Source: Syntrophales bacterium
GTDB taxonomy: Bacteria; Desulfobacterota; Syntrophia; Syntrophales; UBA2210
Direction of reading: 5' to 3'
DNA: 7,813 bases
Assembly (NCBI GenBank): GCA_030655735.1
Contig: JAUSPK010000077.1
Coordinates: 1-7,813 of the forward strand
The position numbers and the translations under genes were made by a program. Positions 1 to 5,771 of the stretch are shown here, one piece after another. The notes beneath the pieces were generated by a model. The model was given only the letters and a program-made list of their open reading frames with translations, had not been told where the DNA came from and made no database searches. Each line of letters begins with the position of its first letter. The first letter of the stretch is position 1.

Positions 1-61
1 ATTGGCGGTAAACTTGAATTCAGGCTACCCACATGAAACAGCGAGGAACCATTTTTTGTCC

Positions 62-90
62 TTGACATACAACTACCTTATTTTTACAAT
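62..90 (+). promoter_or_regulatory. Strong sigma70-type promoter
   Basis: TTGACA at 62-67 is a perfect -35 element. A 17-bp spacer follows, then TACAAT at 85-90, a five-of-six match to the -10 consensus. Transcription would start near 97, giving an untranslated leader of about 40 nt before the ATG at 136. This is the best promoter in the window and serves the secreted protease-like gene. Bases 1-61 upstream hold no gene that I can see. Confidence 0.75.
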
Positions 91-135
91 CATTTATTCT
101 GGAAGGGACCTATTATCAGGGAAGATGTGACTGTC

Positions 136-936
136 ATGAAAAGGTGGACAATCAGTTGTGCCATGGTGTTTTTGAGCCTCACACTTGCAGTGGGCTCGGT
201 CTCTGCGACTACGTATTGGGGGTATGATTCTTATGTCCTGGATGCTGAAAAGAGCCCGACCAATACGGAAGACGACCTGATGTGCTGGGCGGCGGCGGCG
301 GCCAATGTCCTTGTCTCGACAGGGTGGGGCAATATCTACAGCACCAGTGAAGATGCTATCTTCGGATATTTCCAGGACCACTGGACCGATGAGGGTGGTC
401 TCCCCGAGTTCGGCTGGGATTGGTGGTTCAGTGGAACCAATGATATGCAGGGCGTTGCCGACTGGTCTCAGGTGGATGTGGCGGGTGGAACCTTCTATCC
501 GGGTGAGGTCTTTACCGACTACTATGCGAGGACCTGGGAAGATAACCTTGCCATGTCGGCGGTTGACCAGTATCTCCATGCGGGAGACGGAGTGACGCTC
601 GGCCTTTATGGGCCTGGAGGTCATGCCATAACGCTTTGGGGGTATGACTACGATGATATAACGGGTGATTATCTGGGGGTGTGGGTGACGGATTCTGATG
701 ATGATAAGGCTGACACGACTCCGGAAAATGAACTGAAGTATTATGATGTCCTGTATGGCAGTGACCAGTGGTACCTGCAGGATTTCTACGGCAGCGATGC
801 ATGGTACATAGGCGAGGTTATGGCGCTTGGTCAGATGCCGGCCCCGGCCGCAGGGCCCGTCCCCGAACCGGCCACGGTGGTTCTTCTCGGTTGTGGCCTC
901 ATCTTCCTTGCAGGAACGGGAAGGAAGATGAGCTGA
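136..936 (+). CDS. Secreted IdeS/Mac-like (C66) cysteine protease with PEP-CTERM anchor
   Basis: Predicted exported cysteine endopeptidase, 266 aa from the ATG. A GTG at 127 is also in frame, but AGGGAAG at 118-124 sits 11 nt from the ATG and only 2 nt from the GTG, so the ATG is preferred. Residues below count from the ATG. Residues 1-25 form a signal peptide (basic MKRW, hydrophobic core, cleavage likely after SVSA). DDLMCWAAAAAN places a candidate nucleophile at Cys50. GHAITLWGYDYD gives His163, and VTDSD gives Asp186 and Asp188. These match in order and context the IdeS motifs DDLLCGAATAGN, NHVINLWGADFD and VTDSDS, which hold Cys94, His262, Asp284 and Asp286. Lys39 lies near the position of IdeS Lys84. 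The C-terminus has VPEP (242-245), a hydrophobic helix and a basic end (GRK), a classic PEP-CTERM sorting signal that would be processed by an exosortase encoded elsewhere. The mature protein is acidic and rich in Trp, Tyr, Asp and Gly. It appears monocistronic. The substrate is unknown; cleavage of immunoglobulin is not implied. Family assignment is inferred from motifs only. Confidence 0.8.
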   Translation: MKRWTISCAMVFLSLTLAVGSVSATTYWGYDSYVLDAEKSPTNTEDDLMCWAAAAANVLVSTGWGNIYSTSEDAIFGYFQDHWTDEGGLPEFGWDWWFSGTNDMQGVADWSQVDVAGGTFYPGEVFTDYYARTWEDNLAMSAVDQYLHAGDGVTLGLYGPGGHAITLWGYDYDDITGDYLGVWVTDSDDDKADTTPENELKYYDVLYGSDQWYLQDFYGSDAWYIGEVMALGQMPAPAAGPVPEPATVVLLGCGLIFLAGTGRKMS

Positions 937-1234
937 GAGGTGTCAGTAATCGGCAGGGCGCCTCATCTCTCTGCGTGTCGTGCCGAAGGGCTACCTGACC
1001 AGAAAAGACAGACGATTAAGCAATATGTCCCCACATCATATCCATCCCACCTTGCGTCCAGCGCCCCTGAGACCTGCGAAAAGATCACTCCATCCCCTGA
1101 AATAATCTGTCTCACTGTTCGGATTAGGGGTTGTTATTACCTCGAAAAATGGTATTAGACCAAGGGGCAATTCGGATAGATCCACGCTTACCGGGAGCGC
1201 CTGCACGTAATACTGAACAGCAAGGAGAAACAAG
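937..1234 (+). other. Intergenic spacer without a convincing gene
   Basis: About 300 bp separate the protease gene from the kinase cassette. Short open frames exist on both strands (for example 940-1158 plus and 1036-1248 minus), but they have no recognisable motif, no good ribosome binding site and poor composition. An inverted repeat, TCGGCA at 950-955 and TGCCGA at 981-986, encloses 25 nt and lacks a T tract, so it is not a clear terminator. ATATG at 1023-1027 and CATAT at 1037-1041 form another short inverted repeat. I recognise no known riboswitch. Confidence 0.5.
1131..1158 (+). promoter_or_regulatory. Candidate promoter of the kinase/PHP cassette
   Basis: TTGTTA at 1131-1136, a 16-bp spacer and TATTAG at 1153-1158 form a moderate sigma70-like promoter. 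TG at 1150-1151 gives the -10 an extended form (TGgTATTAG). Each hexamer matches four of six consensus bases. Transcription would start near 1165, about 70 nt before the first start codon. It is the best candidate seen upstream of the cassette, but it could be chance. Confidence 0.3.
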
Positions 1235-2251
1235 ATGACCCATCCCACGCTCGTCGAGGTGATGTCGCAGCCCGCATTTTATCCCCACAAGCCGGACACC
1301 GTGACGGTCATCCAGACCCATATCTCCTTTATCTTCATTGCCGGTGATCTCGTGTACAAGGTTAAGAAGGCAGTCGATTTCGGATTTCTCGATTTTACCA
1401 CCCTTGAAAAGAGGAAATATTACTGCGAACAGGAAGTCGTACTGAATCGGCGGTTCGCCCCCGATGTGTATATCGGTGTCGTTGAAATCACCGAGGACAG
1501 AGAGGGGAATCTTCGGCCCGGCGCCGAGGGAGCCATCGTTGAACATGCCGTCAAGATGAAGAAGATCCCCGAGGAGAAGATGCTGTACAGGCTCATGGAG
1601 GCGGGGAGGGTAACGGAGGATGATGTGGTCCGCGTGGGAAGACACCTTGCCCGGGTCTACGGGAATATCCCGAGCGATGAAGGGGCACAGCAATTCGGTA
1701 CGCCCGATGTCATTGCCACCAATGTGATAGAAAACTTCGATCAGACGAGAAAATATAGGGGAGGGCCGGTGAGCGGAGAGGCGTTTGATGCCCTCGAGTC
1801 ATGGAGCCGGTCGTTCATGGCCGGAAATATTGCGCTGTTCGATATGCGGATAGCGCAGGGGCACATCAAGGACTGCCACGGCGATCTCCATCTCCAGCAC
1901 ATATGCATTGAGGACGCTGCGATCTCGGTCTTTGACTGCATCGAGTTCAACGAGCGGTTCCGCTTCGGGGATGTGGCATCGGATGTGGCCTTTTTATCGA
2001 TGGACTTCGACTTCAACGGCGAGTCCGGCCTCGGCGATACCTTTGTCGGTGCCTACGTAGACGAGTCGGGGGATGCGTCGCTGCGCGATGTCCTGAAGTT
2101 CTACAAGGTGTACAGGGCCATGGTGAGGGCAAAGGTCACATCGTTCATGCTGGATGACGGTGGCCTCGATGACGCCGCGCGGGGTGAGGCCTTCCGGAGG
2201 GCACAGCAGTACTACGAGCTTGCATATGGGTACGTGACCCATGAGGATTGA
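1235..2251 (+). CDS. Aminoglycoside-phosphotransferase-fold kinase (COG2187 type)
   Basis: A 338-aa protein-kinase-like phosphotransferase of the family usually annotated as the N-terminal half of 'bifunctional aminoglycoside phosphotransferase/ATP-binding protein'. The physiological substrate of this family is not known to me, and drug resistance should not be assumed. The start is supported by AAGGAG at 1222-1227, 7 nt before the ATG. The N-lobe has VYKVKK (40-45), which supplies the candidate ATP-binding lysine, followed by the family stretch VDFGFLDFTTLEKR (47-60). The C-lobe has the catalytic loop HGDLHLQHI (215-223), with Asp217 as likely catalytic base, and FDCIEFN (233-239), with Asp234 as likely metal ligand. 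RFGDVASDVAFLSMDFD (243-259) is also typical of the family. His222 occupies the place where most APH enzymes have a metal-binding Asn. The protein stops at the end of the APH domain instead of continuing into the usual P-loop kinase domain, which is found as a separate gene two positions downstream. Its last 11 bp overlap the next gene. No signal peptide or membrane segment is seen; it should be cytoplasmic. Confidence 0.82.
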   Translation: MTHPTLVEVMSQPAFYPHKPDTVTVIQTHISFIFIAGDLVYKVKKAVDFGFLDFTTLEKRKYYCEQEVVLNRRFAPDVYIGVVEITEDREGNLRPGAEGAIVEHAVKMKKIPEEKMLYRLMEAGRVTEDDVVRVGRHLARVYGNIPSDEGAQQFGTPDVIATNVIENFDQTRKYRGGPVSGEAFDALESWSRSFMAGNIALFDMRIAQGHIKDCHGDLHLQHICIEDAAISVFDCIEFNERFRFGDVASDVAFLSMDFDFNGESGLGDTFVGAYVDESGDASLRDVLKFYKVYRAMVRAKVTSFMLDDGGLDDAARGEAFRRAQQYYELAYGYVTHED

Positions 2252-3143
2252 TCTCCATATTCACTCGAAGAACGGATCGGACGGGATGTGGACGCTGGAG
2301 GAGATATTCGCCGAGGCCTCCCGAAGAGAGATAGATGTCATGTCGATCACCGATCATGACGCGATCCATTGCCAGGACGAGGCAATAGCCCTTGCCGAGA
2401 GGTACAAAATCGGCTACATCCCCGGTGTTGAACTCAACATAACCTTTTCTCACCCGGCATACAAGGAGGGAAAGGGGATGCCCCTTGATTTCCTCGGCTA
2501 CGGGTATGATGTCCACTACGAGCCGTTGGTGAGCAAGCTCCATGCACTGCGAGCCTTCAGGGAGAAGAGGGCCATGGAGATACTGGAGAATATCAATCGT
2601 CAGTTCCAGAGGGAGGGCCGGAGGAGCTTTTCTGATAAGGATATGGAAGCGATACAGGCAAGCGTTGACGGATCGTTCGGCCGTCCGCACATTGCCAATT
2701 ACATGATAGCGCAGGGTATCGTTCGGGACAAACGGGAGGCATTCGAACGATACCTGGTAAAATGCAATGTCCCGAAGATGCCGATGGGCCTGGAGGAGGC
2801 CTCCGAGCTGATACGGGGTGCCGGAGGGAGGGTGGTGATCGCCCATCCCCATGATCCCAACGGAACGTCTCTCGCGTCATTTGCCGCCTCGGTAGCGGAC
2901 CGGCACGCCATTATCCGGGACGCCATGCTGCCGTACATAGACGGGATCGAATGCTGGCATTCGAGACACAGCAGGAACACCATCAGATCATGCCGTGCGT
3001 TTGCCCTCGAAGAGGGGCTGATGGTAACGGGGGGATCCGACTGCCACCAACAGCCCGTGATCATGGGGACCATCGAGATTCCCGATTATGTGGCACGGCA
3101 GTTTGACCTGCAAGGCCGACAGGCCCACGTATCGAAGGATTAA
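2241..3143 (+). CDS. PHP-domain phosphoesterase (TrpH/RNase AM-like)
   Basis: A 300-aa metal-dependent phosphoesterase of the PHP superfamily, closest by eye to the TrpH/YciV group (COG0613). Characterised members hydrolyse 3',5'-nucleoside bisphosphates or short 5'-phosphorylated RNA. The metal ligand series is complete: HIH (His6, His8), Asp14, TDHD (38-40 region, with His39 and Asp40), Glu64 in GVELN, the family motif GRPH (147-150) followed by IANYM, His202 and His204 in AHPH, and Asp267 and His269 in GGSDCH. The length is normal for the family. ATG at 2241 lies inside the end of the upstream kinase gene (11-bp overlap) and has no strong Shine-Dalgarno, which suggests translational coupling to that gene. 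It sits between two genes that are normally fused to each other, so a shared pathway is likely. Which substrate it uses cannot be read from the sequence. No export signal is present. Confidence 0.85.
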   Translation: MRIDLHIHSKNGSDGMWTLEEIFAEASRREIDVMSITDHDAIHCQDEAIALAERYKIGYIPGVELNITFSHPAYKEGKGMPLDFLGYGYDVHYEPLVSKLHALRAFREKRAMEILENINRQFQREGRRSFSDKDMEAIQASVDGSFGRPHIANYMIAQGIVRDKREAFERYLVKCNVPKMPMGLEEASELIRGAGGRVVIAHPHDPNGTSLASFAASVADRHAIIRDAMLPYIDGIECWHSRHSRNTIRSCRAFALEEGLMVTGGSDCHQQPVIMGTIEIPDYVARQFDLQGRQAHVSKD

Positions 3144-3171
3144 AATCGATAATCTATAAAGGAGCCGCCTT

Positions 3172-3774
3172 ATGAGAATACCGTTCAAACAGTTCGTCGA
3201 GGAGAAGATCGAAGGCGATGCCGTCCTGATTGCCTGCGGGCTTCCGGCAACGAACAAGACCGAAACCACTGAGGTCGTAGCGCGTCTGAAGGGGTACGAG
3301 ATACTGCGGACAGATCTGATTCGCCGCGATGTCCTGAAGGGCGAGGATATCTTCGACGAGAAGGTGGCGTCGAATATGGACAAGAGGACGCTCGTATATG
3401 ACAAGATGTTTGCTCTGGCCGACGAGCTTTCATCGCAGGGCACAGGGGTCGTCCTCGATGCAACATTCATCACCCAGTCTCTCAGAAGGAGGGCCGCCGG
3501 GGTGGCCGCGAGGAACGGGAAGACATTCATTATACAGCAGACCCAGTGCCCGGAGGAACACTCACTGTATAAGATATCCAAGAGAACGAAGGAAAAGTAC
3601 GAGTCCAACGCGCTGACAAAGCAGGCCTACCTGAATAACAAGGAGAAGTTCGAATCGGTGGATCTTGACGATCTCAAGAACCGGTACCCCGACCTGCGCA
3701 TCGTACACCTTCTGGTCGACACGGCCTCCGATTCGGAGGATGGGTGGTTCGTGATCGGGGAGGTTGAACGATAG
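3172..3774 (+). CDS. P-loop kinase (COG0645 type) with atypical Walker A
   Basis: A 200-aa P-loop NTPase resembling the predicted-kinase domain that normally forms the C-terminal half of the fused APH/ATP-binding protein. The start is set by AAAGGAG at 3158-3164, 7 nt before the ATG. Motifs: the nucleotide-binding loop GLPATNKT (23-30), then the segment ILRTDLIRRDVLKG (44-57), where Asp48 is at the usual substrate/metal-binding position, then VVLDATF (93-99), the Walker-B-like family motif. CPEE (126-129) is followed by a basic helical stretch that could form the lid. The Walker A loop is odd: Asn28 stands where glycine normally precedes the invariant lysine (Lys29). The protein lies 28 bp downstream of the PHP gene in the same orientation and is the last gene of the cassette. 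It converges with the minus-strand operon across a 74-bp gap. The substrate is unknown; small molecules and nucleic acid ends are both possible for this superfamily. Confidence 0.78.
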   Translation: MRIPFKQFVEEKIEGDAVLIACGLPATNKTETTEVVARLKGYEILRTDLIRRDVLKGEDIFDEKVASNMDKRTLVYDKMFALADELSSQGTGVVLDATFITQSLRRRAAGVAARNGKTFIIQQTQCPEEHSLYKISKRTKEKYESNALTKQAYLNNKEKFESVDLDDLKNRYPDLRIVHLLVDTASDSEDGWFVIGEVER

Positions 3775-3848
3775 CCTGAACGGCGACCGTATCTGTCGCT
3801 CCGGAGTGCCCCCTCCTGATACGCAGCGGACCGGCTCTATCAATCACC
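3775..3848. other. Convergent intergenic gap, no clear terminator
   Basis: Two convergent genes end on either side of this 74-bp gap. The only notable structure is GCGAC at 3783-3787 pairing with GTCGC at 3795-3799 around a 7-nt loop. No run of T follows on either strand, so an intrinsic terminator is not supported. Termination may depend on Rho or lie inside the opposite gene. Confidence 0.4.
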
Positions 3849-4628
3849 CTATATGCCTGCTATCTCTACACGGCGGTTCGCAGCACGTCCCTCCTCGGTG
3901 CTGTTCGATGCAACCGGCATGCCGGCGCCATAGGCCTTTAGGGCAATCCTTTGTGGTTGAATCCCCAACTTCTTCACCAGATACCCTTTCACGGCGGTTG
4001 CTCTTCTTAGCGAGAGGGCCTGGTTGTACTCGTCCGTGCCCGTGCTGTCCGCGTAACCCGATAACACGATGGAGACTTGGGGCCTTTCGGTCATCGCCGT
4101 GCCGATGGCTTCGAGGAGCGTTCGGTAGGACGCCTTGATGGTGGCCTTGTCATGATCAAAGGAAACGACCGGTCTCGTTTGTAAAACGGCATCGTCAGCC
4201 ACGTCGGTGCCTCGATCGCCTGTCTTCCCGAGCCACTCAATGGCACCCATGTGTCCCAGGGCGGCGGCAGCCTCCATGTCTTTACGTCCCTGCTCGTTGT
4301 TGATAACGTAATAATTAATGATCCCCCGCCGGTAATAAGCCTCGGCATTTCCAGGAGCGAGTCGTATAGCCTCGGTGAGGTCGACGAGTGCCTCCGTGCA
4401 GTTGGTCTTTTTTGACGAGAAGCGGGCAATGCCCCTTTTCAGGTAGGCATCGGCCGAGCCGGGATCAATCTCTATCGCCTTTGTATAGGCCTTTACGGCC
4501 TCCGTATAGACCCCCTGTTTTTCAAGGGCAGTTCCCCTTTCAATCCACGATGCCGCTGTCTGCGCGATGGCCGGTTGCCATGATATCAAGATGGTGCCTA
4601 TGAAAACAAGACGGAGTTTTCCTTTCAC
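3849..4628 (-). CDS. Periplasmic TPR and OmpA-C peptidoglycan-binding protein
   Basis: A 259-aa exported protein. Residues 1-22 are a signal peptide (KGKLR, hydrophobic core, cleavage likely after AIA, before Gln23). Without a lipobox Cys it is likely soluble periplasmic rather than a lipoprotein. Two clear tetratricopeptide repeats follow at about 26-59 (ending AIEIDPGS) and 60-95 (ending AIRLAPGN), with a degenerate third at 96-127. The OmpA C-terminal domain covers about 152-258. Its diaminopimelate-contacting pair is intact: Asp194 in GYADSTG and Arg209 in LSLRRA, 15 residues apart as in OmpA. RVEI closes the domain. It therefore probably binds peptidoglycan while the TPRs bind a partner protein. 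The start is GTG at 4628-4626: the ATG two bases upstream runs straight into TGA, and an in-frame TGA lies just before. GGGGG at 4639-4635 is the likely ribosome binding site, 6 nt away. It is the last gene of the minus-strand run, 17 bp after rlmN, and is probably co-transcribed. Confidence 0.85.
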   Translation of the reverse strand: MKGKLRLVFIGTILISWQPAIAQTAASWIERGTALEKQGVYTEAVKAYTKAIEIDPGSADAYLKRGIARFSSKKTNCTEALVDLTEAIRLAPGNAEAYYRRGIINYYVINNEQGRKDMEAAAALGHMGAIEWLGKTGDRGTDVADDAVLQTRPVVSFDHDKATIKASYRTLLEAIGTAMTERPQVSIVLSGYADSTGTDEYNQALSLRRATAVKGYLVKKLGIQPQRIALKAYGAGMPVASNSTEEGRAANRRVEIAGI

Positions 4629-4645
4629 ATGTCACCCCCATGAGA

Positions 4646-5734
4646 TTATTTTTCGCCCAAGATACCACAAGGATGTGAATCGGGCAATGGGAACCCATGC
4701 CTGCGGCCGCTCAATTGTCCGCACGCGGCCGATATGTCGTCCCCCTTACTCGGACGGGTCATGGTCGTGTAGTGCTCGTGTATAAGAATGTCTTGAAAAG
4801 CCCGCACCCTTTTGTCCGACGGCCTCTTGAATTCCGATCCGGGAAACTCGTTAAAGGGTATCAGGTTGAATTTGCAGTGTACCCCCCTGAGGAGCGATGC
4901 GAGCATCTTTGCGTCCCCTTCCGAATCGTTGACGCCAGCCATCACGATGTACTCAAAGGTGATCATTCTCCTCCTTGGCATGGGATAATCCCGGCAGGCG
5001 TCTATGAGTTCTTTGAGGGGGAACTTTTTGTTGACGGGCATCAGGTAAGATCTTCTCTTGTCGTCAGGGGCGTTAAGTGACACGGCGAGATTGACGGAGA
5101 CATCCTCACCGAGCCTGCGTATCATCGGTGTTATTCCACATGTGGAAATCGTTATCTTTCTCTTTGAAAATCCTGCCCCCGCATCGGACGTGATAATTCT
5201 GATTGCCTTGAGCGTGTTTTCATAGTTGGCAAGGGGCTCTCCCATCCCCATCATGACGATATTTTTTATATCACTCCCCTCTGGTGTGTTAAAACGGAGG
5301 GCCGTTATCTGTCCGGCAATCTCGGAGGGGAGGAGATTTCTCTTCAGGCCATATCTGCCGGTAAGGCAGAAGCGACATCCCATTGCGCACCCCACCTGTG
5401 TCGAAACACACTGGGTCCAACGGTTTTTTTCACGGATCAGGACACTTTCGATAAAGCAGTCATCTTCCAACCTGAGGAGAACCTTTTTCGTGCCGTCCCT
5501 TGATTCCTGTATCTCTTCTATCAGGGGGAGTGTTATACGGGCTCGTTTTTCGATCTCTTCCCGGAAGACCTTCGAGAGATTAGTCATCTCGTCAAAGGAC
5601 AGGGCCCCCGACCGGTGTAGCCACTTCATGATCTGGCGCGCCCGGTATTTCTCCTTTCCAAGGTGGGAGATAAAGCCTTCGATCTCTTCAAGAGACATAT
5701 CGTTCAGATTGGGTTTGTCGTGATAGTTTTTCAT
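4646..5734 (-). CDS. rlmN: RlmN, dual-specificity 23S rRNA/tRNA (adenine-C2) methyltransferase
   Basis: Radical SAM enzyme that methylates C2 of A2503 in 23S rRNA and of A37 in certain tRNAs, supporting translational fidelity. At 362 aa the length is normal. The 4Fe-4S cluster motif CAMGCRFC gives Cys116, Cys120 and Cys123. The two mechanistic cysteines are present: Cys109 (seven residues before the first cluster Cys, as Cys118 is in E. coli) and Cys338 in AACGQL, the methyl-carrying position. Other family signatures are YRARQIMKWLH (30-40), MGMGEPLAN (162-170), the SVNLAVSLNAP stretch (213-223), FNLIPFNEFPGS (289-300) and TRPSKGDDI (326-334). RlmN is favoured over Cfr by these motifs and by the chromosomal context. 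The ATG at 5734 has only a weak purine-rich site (AAGAAG) upstream. It lies 37 bp downstream of the HD-GYP gene and 17 bp upstream of the OmpA-domain gene, which suggests an operon; no functional link among the three is obvious. Confidence 0.95.
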   Translation of the reverse strand: MKNYHDKPNLNDMSLEEIEGFISHLGKEKYRARQIMKWLHRSGALSFDEMTNLSKVFREEIEKRARITLPLIEEIQESRDGTKKVLLRLEDDCFIESVLIREKNRWTQCVSTQVGCAMGCRFCLTGRYGLKRNLLPSEIAGQITALRFNTPEGSDIKNIVMMGMGEPLANYENTLKAIRIITSDAGAGFSKRKITISTCGITPMIRRLGEDVSVNLAVSLNAPDDKRRSYLMPVNKKFPLKELIDACRDYPMPRRRMITFEYIVMAGVNDSEGDAKMLASLLRGVHCKFNLIPFNEFPGSEFKRPSDKRVRAFQDILIHEHYTTMTRPSKGDDISAACGQLSGRRHGFPLPDSHPCGILGEK

Positions 5735-5771
5735 GCAGTCTTCTTGCGGTGGAGGTATCTCAGGTTGCCTG

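Noticed and set aside
937..986. Possible terminators after the protease gene (GAGGTG/CGCCTC and TCGGCA/TGCCGA)
   Set aside because: Loops are long (16 and 25 nt), one stem needs a G-U pair, and no T tract follows.
940..1248. Open frames of about 70 codons in the spacer on both strands
   Set aside because: No family motif, no good ribosome site and no conserved-looking composition; treated as noise.
1235..2251. Aminoglycoside resistance gene
   Set aside because: The fold is shared, but the family motifs match COG2187 chromosomal proteins of unknown substrate, and the neighbours show no resistance or mobile context.
2145..3608. Long minus-strand open frames opposite the PHP and P-loop kinase genes
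   Set aside because: They are antisense shadows rich in Ser, Arg, Pro and His with no recognisable motif, while the plus-strand genes have complete family signatures.
3783..3799. GCGAC/GTCGC hairpin as a bidirectional terminator
   Set aside because: The stem is only 5 bp with no adjacent T run on either strand.
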